Assembly: GCF_001014615.2 (NCBI RefSeq)
Contig: NZ_LBCQ02000001.1
Coordinates: forward strand, 310,001 to 374,000
Direction of reading: 5' to 3'
From: Aquamicrobium sp. LC103
GTDB lineage: Bacteria; Pseudomonadota; Alphaproteobacteria; Rhizobiales; Rhizobiaceae
DNA length: 64,000 nt
Positions 26,052-34,577 of the stretch are shown piece by piece; positions within the stretch are counted from its first letter, which is position 1, and every line of letters begins with the position of its first letter. Made by a program: the position numbers and the translations under genes. The notes under the pieces are model-generated. The model did no database searches and was not told the DNA's origin. It was given only the letters and a program-made list of their open reading frames with translations.

Positions 26052-27365
26052 ATGAAACTGCGAACCTATCTGGTCGGCGCGTGCTCGGCCCTCGCCCTTG
26101 CCGGCGCGGCCCATGCCGAAACGCTGACGATCGCCACCGTCAACAATGGCGACATGATCCGCATGCAGAAGCTGACGGACGACTTCACCTCGAAGAACCC
26201 GGACATCCAGCTCCAGTGGGTCACGCTCGAGGAGAACGTGCTGCGCGAGCGCGTGACGACCGACATCGCCACCAAGGGCGGCCAGTACGACGTGATGACC
26301 ATCGGCAATTACGAAGTGCCGATCTGGGCGAAGCAGGGCTGGCTGCTCGAGCTCGACAGCCTCGGCGACGACTACGACGTCGACGACCTCTTGCCGGCGA
26401 TCCGCGGCGGCCTCTCGGTCGAGGACAAGCTCTACGCCGCGCCGTTCTACGGCGAATCCGCGATGATCATGTACCGCACCGACCTGTTCGAGAAGGCCGG
26501 GCTCACGATGCCGGAATCGCCGACCTGGGAGTTCATCGGCGAGGCGGCGCGCAAGATCACCGACCGCAACGCCGACATCAGCGGCATCTGCCTGCGCGGC
26601 AAGGCCGGCTGGGGCGAGAACATGGCCTTCCTGACGGCCGCTGCCAATTCCTTCGGCGGAAGCTGGTTCGACGAGAGCTGGCAGCCGCAGTTCGACCAGC
26701 CGGAATGGAAGGAGACGCTGCAATTCTATGCCGACCTGATGAAGGATGCCGGCCCGTCCGGCGCCTCCTCCAACGGCTTCAACGAGAACCTGACGCTGTT
26801 CCAGCAGGGCAAGTGCGGCATGTGGATCGACGCCACGGTGGCGGCGTCATTCGTGTCGAACCCGACCGATTCCACCGTCGCCGACAAGGTCGGCTACGCG
26901 ATCTTCCCGAGCAAGGAAGGCGTCGACAACCACGGCAACTGGCTGTGGTCGTGGAACCTCGCCGTCCCCGCCGGCAGCCAGAAGGCGGAGGCCGCGCAGA
27001 AGTTCATCGCCTGGGCGACCAGCAAGGGCTACACCGAGCTCGTGGCGGAGAAGGAAGGCTGGGCCAACGTGCCTCCCGGCACGCGCACCTCGCTCTACAG
27101 CAACGAGGAATACAAGAAGGCCGCGCCCTTCGCCGAGCCGACGCTCGCCGCGATGGATGCCGCCGACATCACCAAGCCGTCGGTGAAGCCCGTGCCCTAT
27201 ACGGGCGGCCAGTTCGTCGCGATCCCCGAATTCCAGGGGCTCGGCACCACGGTCGGCCAGCTCTTCTCGGCGGTCGTGGCCGGCCAGTCGTCGGTCGACG
27301 ACGCGCTCGCCCAGGCCCAGCAGATCTCGGTGCGCGAGATGACCCGCGCCGGCTACATCAAATAG
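26052..27365 (+). CDS. smoE: Polyol (sorbitol/mannitol) ABC transporter substrate-binding protein
   Basis: 437 residues. Signal peptide KLRTYLVGACSALALAGAAH with cleavage after AHA near residue 23; then an extracellular solute-binding family 1 protein starting ETLTIATVNNGDMIRMQKL, with YDVMTIGNYEVPIWAKQGWL and ALAQAQQISVREMTRAGYIK at the end, as in SmoE of Rhodobacter and rhizobia. It captures sorbitol/mannitol-type polyols in the periplasm. ATG 26052 is preferred over 26046 because GGGAGG lies at 26040-26045. It heads the operon smoE-F-G-K-S-mtlK and is separated from smoF by a repeat-filled gap. Confidence 0.92.
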   Translation: MKLRTYLVGACSALALAGAAHAETLTIATVNNGDMIRMQKLTDDFTSKNPDIQLQWVTLEENVLRERVTTDIATKGGQYDVMTIGNYEVPIWAKQGWLLELDSLGDDYDVDDLLPAIRGGLSVEDKLYAAPFYGESAMIMYRTDLFEKAGLTMPESPTWEFIGEAARKITDRNADISGICLRGKAGWGENMAFLTAAANSFGGSWFDESWQPQFDQPEWKETLQFYADLMKDAGPSGASSNGFNENLTLFQQGKCGMWIDATVAASFVSNPTDSTVADKVGYAIFPSKEGVDNHGNWLWSWNLAVPAGSQKAEAAQKFIAWATSKGYTELVAEKEGWANVPPGTRTSLYSNEEYKKAAPFAEPTLAAMDAADITKPSVKPVPYTGGQFVAIPEFQGLGTTVGQLFSAVVAGQSSVDDALAQAQQISVREMTRAGYIK

Positions 27366-27428
27366 GCTCCTCCCGGTGCCTTGGCCGTCCGGCTCCGGCC
27401 GGGCGGCCGCCTTGGATCAGGAATTCGG

Positions 27429-27470
27429 TGCGTCCTTCGAGGCTCGCTTCGCTCGCACCTCAGGATGAGG
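27429..27470. repeat. CTCATCCTGAGG-type palindromic repeat, inverted copy
   Basis: Reads GTGCGTCCTTCGAGGCTCGC through CTCAGGATGAGG. It is the reverse complement of the copies at 27542-27778 and of 37099-37142, and nearly identical to 37009-37050. Confidence 0.8.
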
Positions 27471-27541
27471 AAGTTGGCTCTCAAAACCGCTCCGTCCCTG
27501 GCTCGATCACGCTCCTTTCCGGGGCTCGATCACACCACTGC

Positions 27542-27778
27542 CCTCATCCTGAGGCGCGAGTGAAGCGAGCCTCGAGGATGGGAAGGTTGGCTCCTGGAAC
27601 CTCGATCACGCTCCGTTCTGGGACTAGATCACCACCGCCCTCATCCTGAGGCGCGAGTGAAGCGAGCCTCGAGGATGGGAAGGTTGGCTCCTGGAACCTC
27701 GATCACGCTCCGTTCTGGGACTAGATCACGACCGCCCTCATCCTGAGGTGCGAGCGAAGCGAGCCTCGAAGGACGCAC
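27542..27778. repeat. 97-bp tandem repeat containing the CTCATCCTGAGG palindrome
   Basis: Two full units (27542-27638, 27639-27735), nearly identical, and a third partial unit (27736-27778). Each starts CCTCATCCTGAGG and holds GCGAGTGAAGCGAGCCTCG, a stem. Together with the inverted copy at 27429 it fills the 443-bp smoE-smoF gap (27366-27808). No gene or terminator with a U-run is seen there. Confidence 0.85.
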
Positions 27779-27808
27779 CCGCACCGGTCACCTGCTAGGA
27801 AAACGCCG

Positions 27809-28681
27809 ATGGCTACTCGACAGACACGCACCCTGGCCCGCCTGATGATGGCGCCGGCCGTCATCCTGCTTCTCGTCTGGATGATCGTGCCGCTGGCGAT
27901 GACGCTGTGGTACTCCTTCCAGAACTACAACCTGCTCAACCCGGCGATGCGCAGCTTCGCAGGGCTGCTCAACTACCAGTTCTTCTACACCGATCCCGCC
28001 TTCTTCCAGGCGATCGGCAACACGCTGATCATCGTCGGCGGCGTGCTGCTGATCACCGTCGTCGGCGGCATATTGCTGGCGCTGCTGCTCGACCAGCCGA
28101 TGTTCGGCCAGGGCATAGTGCGCATCCTGGTCATCTCGCCCTTCTTCGTCATGCCGCCGGTCGCCGCGCTGGTGTGGAAGAACATGATCATGCATCCGGG
28201 CTACGGCGTCTTCGCCGACATCGCCCGCTTTCTCGGGCTGCAGCCGGTCGACTGGTTCGCGCAATATCCGCTCGCCTCGATCGTCATCATCGTCGCCTGG
28301 CAGTGGCTGCCCTTCGCCACGCTGATCCTGCTCACCGCGCTGCAATCGCTCGACGAGGAGCAGAAGGAGGCGGCCGAGATGGACGGCGCCAACTTCCTCA
28401 ACCGCTTCCGCTACCTCGTCCTGCCGCATCTGGCGCGGGCGATCACGGTGGTGATCCTGATCCAGACGATCTTCCTGCTCGCCGTCTACGCGGAAATCCT
28501 GGTCACCACCAATGGCGGGCCGGGCTACGCGACCACCAACCTCGCCTTCCTCATCTATCGCACGGCGCTCCTGTCCTACGACATCGGCGGCGCCTCGGCG
28601 GGCGGCGTGATCGCCGTGGTGCTGGCCAACATCGTCGCCATCTTCCTGATGCGCGCGGTGGGACGGAATCTGGACCGGTAG
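27809..28681 (+). CDS. smoF: Polyol ABC transporter permease
   Basis: 290 residues, six membrane helices, MalF-type permease. The ATPase-contact (EAA) loop reads EEQKEAAEMDGANFLNRFRY, about residues 188-207. Starts MATRQTRTLARLMMAPAVIL with AGGAAAA before the ATG. Works with SmoE, SmoG and SmoK. Separated from smoE by tandem repeats and from smoG by another repeat cluster, unlike the tight spacing of the rest of the operon. Confidence 0.92.
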   Translation: MATRQTRTLARLMMAPAVILLLVWMIVPLAMTLWYSFQNYNLLNPAMRSFAGLLNYQFFYTDPAFFQAIGNTLIIVGGVLLITVVGGILLALLLDQPMFGQGIVRILVISPFFVMPPVAALVWKNMIMHPGYGVFADIARFLGLQPVDWFAQYPLASIVIIVAWQWLPFATLILLTALQSLDEEQKEAAEMDGANFLNRFRYLVLPHLARAITVVILIQTIFLLAVYAEILVTTNGGPGYATTNLAFLIYRTALLSYDIGGASAGGVIAVVLANIVAIFLMRAVGRNLDR

Positions 28682-28726
28682 GGGAAGGAGCGGAACGATG
28701 CGCACTGCCACATTGGAAAAGACCCG

Positions 28727-28897
28727 CGCCCCCTCCACCATGCTCCGCATGGTCCCTTGCCGGGGCGAGCCACTGGTCTCGCCCGTCCTTCGGACCCCCC
28801 GCAAACGAGGGAGGACCCAGGTTGCGGCCGTCCGCGACGTCGGCTCCTCCCCTGCAACGCGGGGGAGGTGGCGCGAGGGGCCGGAGGCGGCATCGGC
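28727..28897. repeat. CCCCCTCCACC-type repeat, long form, between smoF and smoG
   Basis: Left arm GCGCCCCCTCCACCATGC, then CCTTGCCGGGGCGAGCC and GTCCTTCGGACCCCCCG; a degenerate right arm ends GAGGGGCCGGAGGCGGCATC. It occupies most of the 306-bp gap 28682-28987, where no gene is convincing. Same family as 40513, 42741 and 49093. Confidence 0.75.
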
Positions 28898-28987
28898 CAT
28901 ATGCGATTGCCCTGCCCGCAGACGGAAGACGCCCGCCGAAGGCGTTGGAGCGGGTGTTTCACGATCCGCGGAACGGAGGAGCTGACC

Positions 28988-29812
28988 ATGGCGCGCGCAG
29001 TCTCGACACGCCGGAAGACAATTGCGACGGTTGCCGCCTGGCTCGTCGCGCTCGTGATCTTCTTCCCGATCCTCTACACCGTCATCACCTCGTTCAAGAC
29101 CGAGCCCGAGGCGATCGCCGGCATCAGCCTGATCCCGTCCGGCACCTTCGAGAACTATGTCGAGGTGCAGTCGCAGCGCGACTATTTCAAGCCGTTCATG
29201 AATTCGGTGGCGATCGCCGTCGGCTCGACGCTGATCGCGCTGCTCATCGCGGTTCCGGCCGCCTGGTCGATGGCGTTCTCGCCGACCAGGCGCACCAAGG
29301 ACATACTGATGTGGATGCTGTCGACCAAGATGATGCCGGCGGTCGGCGTTTTGGTGCCGATGTATCTCATCTTCCGCGACACCGGGCTTCTCGACACGCG
29401 ACTCGGCCTCACCATGGTGCTCACGCTGGTCAACCTGCCGATCGTGGTGTGGATGCTCTACACCTATTTCCGCGAGATACCGGGCGAGATCCTCGAAGCC
29501 GCGCGGATGGACGGCGCCTCGCTGTGGAACGAGATCGTCCATGTGCTGACGCCGATGGCGATCCCCGGCATCGCCTCCACCATGCTGCTCAACATCATCC
29601 TCGCCTGGAACGAATCCTTTTGGACGATCCGCCTCACCGCGGCCAACGCCGCGCCGCTGACGGCGTTCATCGCCTCGTTCTCGAGTCCGCAAGGGTTGTT
29701 CTGGGCAAAGCTTTCGGCGGCCTCCACGCTCGCCATCGCGCCCATCCTCATCATGGGATGGTTCTCGCAGCGCCAGCTCGTCCGCGGCCTGACCTTCGGC
29801 GCGGTCAAGTGA
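28988..29812 (+). CDS. smoG: Polyol ABC transporter permease
   Basis: 274 residues, six helices, MalG-type permease. The EAA loop reads [20 protein letters not shown] near residues 168-187. The start is the ATG at 28988 ([20 protein letters not shown]) with GGAGG before it; the frame is open further upstream but that stretch is repeat sequence. Partner of SmoF. The stop is followed 40 bp later by smoK. Confidence 0.92.
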   Translation: MARAVSTRRKTIATVAAWLVALVIFFPILYTVITSFKTEPEAIAGISLIPSGTFENYVEVQSQRDYFKPFMNSVAIAVGSTLIALLIAVPAAWSMAFSPTRRTKDILMWMLSTKMMPAVGVLVPMYLIFRDTGLLDTRLGLTMVLTLVNLPIVVWMLYTYFREIPGEILEAARMDGASLWNEIVHVLTPMAIPGIASTMLLNIILAWNESFWTIRLTAANAAPLTAFIASFSSPQGLFWAKLSAASTLAIAPILIMGWFSQRQLVRGLTFGAVK

Positions 29813-29852
29813 TCGCCGGCATGCTCGAACAGAACTCGCCCGGAGAATAAAA

Positions 29853-30851
29853 ATGGGAAGCATCAGGCTCAACAAGGTCTCCAAATCCTTCGGCACGACC
29901 GCCGTCATTCCCGAGATCGACCTGGAGATCGAGGACGGCGAGTTCGTCGTCTTCGTCGGTCCGTCCGGCTGCGGAAAGTCGACGCTGCTGCGGCTGATCG
30001 CGGGGCTCGAGGATGCGAGCGGCGGCACGATCAGCATCGACGGCAGGGACGTCACAGGCGCGCCGCCGGCCAGGCGCGGGCTTGCGATGGTGTTCCAGTC
30101 CTACGCGCTCTACCCGCATATGAGCGTCTACAACAACATCGCCTTCCCGCTGAAGATGGCAGGCGAGGACAAGGCGGCGATCGACCGCAAGGTGCGGGCG
30201 GCCGCCGGCACGCTCAACCTCACCGGCTATCTCGACCGCCGGCCGGGACAACTCTCGGGCGGCCAGCGCCAGCGCGTCGCGATCGGCCGCGCCATCGTGC
30301 GCCAGCCCAAGGCGTTCCTGTTCGACGAGCCGCTTTCCAATCTCGACGCCGCCCTGCGCGGCAACATGCGCCTCGAGATCAGCGAACTCCACCACCAGCT
30401 CAAGACGACGATGATCTACGTCACCCACGACCAGATCGAGGCGATGACGATGGCCGACAAGATCGTCGTGCTGAACGCCGGCAATATCGAGCAGGTAGGC
30501 TCGCCGCTGGAGCTCTACCGCAACCCGCGGAACCTGTTCGTCGCCGGCTTCATCGGCTCGCCGCGCATGAACCTCATCGAGGGCGCGGAGGCCGAGAAGC
30601 TCGGCGCCAGAACGATCGGCGTGCGGCCCGAGCATCTGAAGCTCTCGACGACCGAAGGGCGCTGGAAAGGCACGGTCGGCGTCGCCGAGCATCTCGGCTC
30701 CGACACTTTCCTGCACGTCCATGTCGACGGGGTCGGCCAGCTCACCGCGCGCGCCGACGGCGAGATCGTGCTCGACCACGGCGCGACCGTCCACCTGACC
30801 CCGGATCCGGACCGCCTCCACAAATTCGACGCCAATGGAAAGGCCTTCTGA
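29853..30851 (+). CDS. smoK: Polyol ABC transporter ATP-binding protein
   Basis: 332 residues, MalK/UgpC-type ATPase. Walker [10 protein letters not shown] at residues 36-44, signature [17 protein letters not shown], Walker [14 protein letters not shown], switch histidine in [13 protein letters not shown]. The C-terminal TOBE domain (about 235-330) includes [12 protein letters not shown]. Energises uptake through SmoF/SmoG. Its TGA is immediately followed by the smoS ATG. Confidence 0.93.
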   Translation: MGSIRLNKVSKSFGTTAVIPEIDLEIEDGEFVVFVGPSGCGKSTLLRLIAGLEDASGGTISIDGRDVTGAPPARRGLAMVFQSYALYPHMSVYNNIAFPLKMAGEDKAAIDRKVRAAAGTLNLTGYLDRRPGQLSGGQRQRVAIGRAIVRQPKAFLFDEPLSNLDAALRGNMRLEISELHHQLKTTMIYVTHDQIEAMTMADKIVVLNAGNIEQVGSPLELYRNPRNLFVAGFIGSPRMNLIEGAEAEKLGARTIGVRPEHLKLSTTEGRWKGTVGVAEHLGSDTFLHVHVDGVGQLTARADGEIVLDHGATVHLTPDPDRLHKFDANGKAF

Positions 30852-31625
30852 ATGAACCGGCTTGCGGGCAAATCCGCTTTGATTACTGGCGCCGCGCGCG
30901 GGATAGGGCGCGCTTTCGCGGAAGCCTATGTGCGGGAGGGAGCGACGGTCGCGATCGGCGACATCAATTTCGAGGCGGCGAGGAAGACGGCCGGCGAGAT
31001 CGGCGAGGCCGCCTACGCGGTCCATCTCGACGTCACCGACCAGGCCTCGATCGACGCGGCGATCCGCGCGGTGGAGGAGAAGACCGGCGGCATCGACATT
31101 CTCGTCAACAATGCCGCCCTGTTCGATCTCGCGCCGATCGTCGAGATCACGCGCGAGAGCTACGACAGGCTCTTTTCGATCAACGTCGCCGGCACGCTGT
31201 TCACGATGCAGGCGGCGGCGCGCTCGATGATCGAGCGCGGCAGGGGCGGCAAGATCATCAACATGGCGAGCCAGGCCGGCCGCCGCGGCGAGCCGCTGGT
31301 GGCGATCTACTGCGCGACCAAGGCCGCCGTCATCAGCCTCACCCAATCGGCGGGACTGAACCTCATCGGGCACGGCATCAACGTCAACGCGATCGCGCCC
31401 GGCGTGGTCGACGGCGAGCACTGGGACGGCGTCGACGCCCTGTTCGCGAAACATGAGAACCGGCCGATCGGCGAGAAGAAGCGGCTGGTCGGCGCGGAGG
31501 TGCCCTACGGCCGCATGGGCCGCGCCGAGGACCTGACCGGCATGGCGGTCTTCCTCGCCACTTCGGAAGCCGACTACATCGTCGCCCAGACCTACAATGT
31601 CGACGGCGGCAACTGGATGAGCTGA
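30852..31625 (+). CDS. smoS: Sorbitol dehydrogenase (short-chain dehydrogenase)
   Basis: 257 residues, classical SDR. NAD-binding TGAARGIG at residues 12-19, NNAAL at 86-90, catalytic S140, Y153 and K157 (MASQAG, YCATK). Sequence and length match SmoS of Rhodobacter/Sinorhizobium, which oxidises D-glucitol to fructose and galactitol to tagatose. Starts directly after smoK and precedes mtlK by 15 bp, so uptake and first oxidation are coupled in one operon. Confidence 0.92.
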   Translation: MNRLAGKSALITGAARGIGRAFAEAYVREGATVAIGDINFEAARKTAGEIGEAAYAVHLDVTDQASIDAAIRAVEEKTGGIDILVNNAALFDLAPIVEITRESYDRLFSINVAGTLFTMQAAARSMIERGRGGKIINMASQAGRRGEPLVAIYCATKAAVISLTQSAGLNLIGHGINVNAIAPGVVDGEHWDGVDALFAKHENRPIGEKKRLVGAEVPYGRMGRAEDLTGMAVFLATSEADYIVAQTYNVDGGNWMS

Positions 31626-31640
31626 AATGGAAACTTATAA

Positions 31641-33113
31641 GTGAAACTGTCGCTGAAGAACCTGGCCGATCTTCCCGGCCGCGTCGCCCGCCCTTCCTAC
31701 GATCGCTCCGCCCTCACGCCCGGCATCGTGCATTTCGGCATCGGCAATTTCCATCGCGCGCATCAGGCGGTCTATCTGGACGAACTCTTCGAGGCCGGGC
31801 TCGACCGCGACTGGGCGATCGTCGGCGCCGGCGTGCTGCCCTCGGACGCGGCGGGGCGCGAAAAGCTCGCCGCGCAGGACTGGCTGACGACGGTCGTCGA
31901 GCAGGACAGCGGCCATATGGAAGCCCGCGTCACCGGCGCGATGATCGGCTATGTCGATCCGGCGGACCGGCGGGCGATCGTCGCGGCACTGGCGGATCCC
32001 TCGATCCGCATCGTCTCGCTGACCATCACCGAGGGCGGCTATTTCATCGATCCCGCCTCGGGCAGGTTCGATCCTGCCCATCCCGACATGGCGCGCGACG
32101 CCGCCGACATGGCGACCCCCGGCACCGTCTTCGGCCTCGTCCTCGCCGGGCTGATGCGCCGCAGGCAGGCCGGCATCGCGCCCTTCACGGTGATGTCCTG
32201 CGACAACATTCCGGGCAACGGCCACGTCACCCGCGACGCGGTGGTAGGGCTGGCCGGGCTGTTCGACGCCGAGCTTGCGAAATGGGTGCGCGACGAGGTC
32301 GCCTTTCCCAATTCCATGGTGGACCGCATCACGCCGGCCACCACCGAGCGGGAGCGCGCCATTCTCTCCGAACGCTACGGCGTCGAGGACGATTGGCCGG
32401 TCTTCTGCGAGCCGTTCCGGCAATGGGTGCTGGAGGACCATTTCCCCACCGGGCGCCCGGCGCTGGAGAAGGCGGGCGTCACCTTCGTCGAGGACGTCGC
32501 CCCCTACGAGCTGATGAAGATCCGCATCCTCAATGGCGGGCATGCGGCGATCGCCTATCCCGCGGCGCTGATGGACATCCATTTCGTCCACGAGGCGATG
32601 GAGGAGCCGCTGATCAGGGGCTTCCTGGCGAAGCTGGAGCGCGAGGAGATCATTCCCGTGGTGCCGCCGGTTCCGGGCGTCGACCTCGACGACTATTTCC
32701 GGCTCATCGAGCGCCGCTTCTCCAATCCGAAGATCGGCGACACCATTGCCCGCCTCTGCCAGGACGGGTCGAACCGCCAGCCGAAATTCATCCTGCCGAC
32801 CGCCGCCGACCGGCTGAAGGCCGGCGCGGACGTGACCGGGCTCTCGCTCGTCTCGGCGCTGTGGTGCCGCTATTGCGCCGGCACGAGCGACAGCGGCCGC
32901 GAAATTCCCCCGAACGATGCCAGTGCTGCCCGGCTGAAGGAGGCCGCGTTGCGGGCGCGCGAAAATCCGGGCGCCTTCCTGTCGATGGCGGATATTTTCG
33001 GCGACACAGGCAGATCGGAAGTATATTCCGCGGTTTTTTCGCGAAACCTCAAGTCCATATGGGAAATCGGCGCGCGCGCCGTACTCGAGAGGTACATCGC
33101 CGGCGAGCTGTAG
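31641..33113 (+). CDS. mtlK: Mannitol 2-dehydrogenase
   Basis: 490 residues, polyol-specific long-chain dehydrogenase family. Opens with IVHFGIGNFHRAHQAVYLDE (NAD-binding), and the catalytic signature KIRILNGGHAAIAY lies near residue 293, with Lys, Asn and His in the usual spacing. Oxidises D-mannitol (and D-arabinitol) to fructose (xylulose). GTG start at 31641, 15 bp after smoS. Last gene of the smo operon. Confidence 0.93.
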   Translation: MKLSLKNLADLPGRVARPSYDRSALTPGIVHFGIGNFHRAHQAVYLDELFEAGLDRDWAIVGAGVLPSDAAGREKLAAQDWLTTVVEQDSGHMEARVTGAMIGYVDPADRRAIVAALADPSIRIVSLTITEGGYFIDPASGRFDPAHPDMARDAADMATPGTVFGLVLAGLMRRRQAGIAPFTVMSCDNIPGNGHVTRDAVVGLAGLFDAELAKWVRDEVAFPNSMVDRITPATTERERAILSERYGVEDDWPVFCEPFRQWVLEDHFPTGRPALEKAGVTFVEDVAPYELMKIRILNGGHAAIAYPAALMDIHFVHEAMEEPLIRGFLAKLEREEIIPVVPPVPGVDLDDYFRLIERRFSNPKIGDTIARLCQDGSNRQPKFILPTAADRLKAGADVTGLSLVSALWCRYCAGTSDSGREIPPNDASAARLKEAALRARENPGAFLSMADIFGDTGRSEVYSAVFSRNLKSIWEIGARAVLERYIAGEL

Positions 33114-33148
33114 AAAAAGTCAAACTTTACAAAGAGAAAGCGCGTTCA

Positions 33149-33180
33149 TTCGGACGTGTGATTCATGTCCGAAGACATGC
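33149..33180. promoter_or_regulatory. Overlapping inverted repeats downstream of mtlK
   Basis: TTCGGAC, 11 bases, GTCCGAA (33149-33173) overlaps a tight hairpin CATGTC-CGAA-GACATG (33164-33179). There is no U-run. It could be an mRNA 3' end structure for the smo operon or a leader structure of the MarR gene. Confidence 0.4.
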
Positions 33181-33299
33181 ATCGACGACCGTGCGGCACC
33201 GCAAGTGTCGCGCGTCGCTTCCATGCGTGAATTCTAAGGAGTTGCTTATTGATCCCGGTGATGACAATGTGCCGGCGGTAAATTGTTCGTTACCATCCT

Positions 33300-33319
33300 A
33301 TATAGCAACCTAACTATGT
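33300..33319. promoter_or_regulatory. Candidate MarR operator upstream of its gene
   Basis: ATATAG, eight bases, CTATGT: a near-perfect inverted repeat 25 bp before the MarR ATG, in an AT-rich patch that also holds a possible -10 (TATATA). Spacing suits a MarR dimer. Confidence 0.4.
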
Positions 33320-33343
33320 CGTCTAACCACATGATGCCCCCAC

Positions 33344-33790
33344 ATGGACGCTCTTTCAGCGAGAATAAACTTCGTAGATCAGCTCGTTAAGGTGAACCGG
33401 AAAATGCGCACGCTGTTCGATGCGCGTGTCAAGCAACATGGTCTCACATTGGCGCGAGCCAAGGTACTTCTGCATCTGGCGCGGGAGGAAGGGGTGACCC
33501 AATCCGAACTCGCCTGCGCGCTTGAGGTCGAACAGCCGTCGATGGTCGGATTGATCGATGGTCTTGAAAAGAAAGGCTTCGTCACGAGGCGCATGGTCGA
33601 ACGGGACCGCCGCGCCAAGGGAATCTTCCTGACGGAAGCAGCGCGCAGCGAAACCGACGCCATACTCGAATATGCCGACGACCTTCGCGATCAGATCCTG
33701 GAAGGCATTCCGGAGGAAGACGTCATGGTCGCGGCCCGGGTTCTGGAGCGCGTCGCGCGGAACATCGGAGCGCAATCCTCCTTCTGCTGA
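33344..33790 (+). CDS. MarR family transcriptional regulator
   Basis: 148 residues, winged-helix dimer. DNA-binding region: GVTQSELACALEVEQPSMVG followed by LIDGLEKKGFVTRRMVERDR (about residues 50-90), the recognition helix and wing. Its ligand is unknown. It has 230 bp of leader with its own candidate promoter and operator and lies between mtlK and a HAD/kinase pair, so it may regulate either itself or those genes. It differs from the second MarR gene at 41438. Confidence 0.9.
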   Translation: MDALSARINFVDQLVKVNRKMRTLFDARVKQHGLTLARAKVLLHLAREEGVTQSELACALEVEQPSMVGLIDGLEKKGFVTRRMVERDRRAKGIFLTEAARSETDAILEYADDLRDQILEGIPEEDVMVAARVLERVARNIGAQSSFC

Positions 33791-33866
33791 TCCGGCCGCC
33801 CAGCCGGGAGGATTTCATCGGAGGATCGGAGTTTCGGGAAGCCTTGTAACAGGCTAAAAGCCGGTT

Positions 33867-34577
33867 ATGGAGATTTCGCGAGCACCCACCGTCAGCCGCA
33901 CCGGAATCAGTCCGGGGCTTGTCATATTCGATTGCGACGGCGTGCTGGTCGACAGCGAGCCGATCGCGATTTCCGTGCTGTGCGAGGTGATCGCGGCGGC
34001 CGGGCACAGGCTCGACGAGGAGACCGCCTACCGGCTCTTCCTGGGCCGCAGCATCGCGACCATCAACGAATTGCTGGCCAGGGATTTCGGCCTGGTCTTC
34101 TCGCCCGACGATTTAGAGGGCAGCCGGCAGCGGCTCTACGACCGGTTCCGCGAGGAGCTGAAGCCGATCGCCGGCATCCGCGAAGCGGTCGCGGCCCTTT
34201 CCGCCGCGCGCTGCGTCGCCTCGTCCAGCCAGCCAGAGCGCATCCGCCTCTCGCTCGAGGTGACGGGGCTCATCGACCTGTTCGAGCCGCATATCTTCAG
34301 CGCCACCATGGTGGCGCGCGGGAAGCCGGCGCCAGACCTGTTCCTGCACGCCGCGCACGAGATGGGTTTTGCTCCCCGGGATTGCGTCGTCGTCGAGGAC
34401 AGTCCCGCCGGCATCATGGCGGCGAAGAGCGCCGGCATGCGGGTGCTGGCCTTCGCCGGCGGCTCACATGCGGCGCAGGGCGGCCTCATCGCCGCCTTCG
34501 CGGAACTCGGACCCGACCTCGTCTTCGACGACATGCGCGACCTGCCCGCGCTGATCGCGGGAGCGACGGCGCCGTGA
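33867..34577 (+). CDS. HAD family hydrolase, beta-phosphoglucomutase/phosphatase type
   Basis: 236 residues. Motif I FDCDGVLVDSEP with nucleophile D22 and D24, motif II VASSSQP, lysine in GKPAPDLFLHAAHEMG, motif IV VVEDSPAGIMAAKSAG. This is the CbbY/GS1-like subgroup that dephosphorylates sugar phosphates or isomerises them. Overlaps the FGGY kinase start by four bases (GTGA), so the two are translationally coupled; a role in polyol/pentulose metabolism next to smo is inferred. Confidence 0.88.
   Translation: MEISRAPTVSRTGISPGLVIFDCDGVLVDSEPIAISVLCEVIAAAGHRLDEETAYRLFLGRSIATINELLARDFGLVFSPDDLEGSRQRLYDRFREELKPIAGIREAVAALSAARCVASSSQPERIRLSLEVTGLIDLFEPHIFSATMVARGKPAPDLFLHAAHEMGFAPRDCVVVEDSPAGIMAAKSAGMRVLAFAGGSHAAQGGLIAAFAELGPDLVFDDMRDLPALIAGATAP

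Noticed and set aside
27542-27778. Tandem repeat as a possible CRISPR array
   Set aside because: Units are 97 bp with no unique spacers, and no cas gene is present. It is a duplicated palindromic intergenic element.
28757-28987. N-terminal extension of smoG into the upstream repeat
   Set aside because: The extension is translated repeat DNA; the ATG at 28988 has a good ribosome site and gives a normal permease N-terminus.
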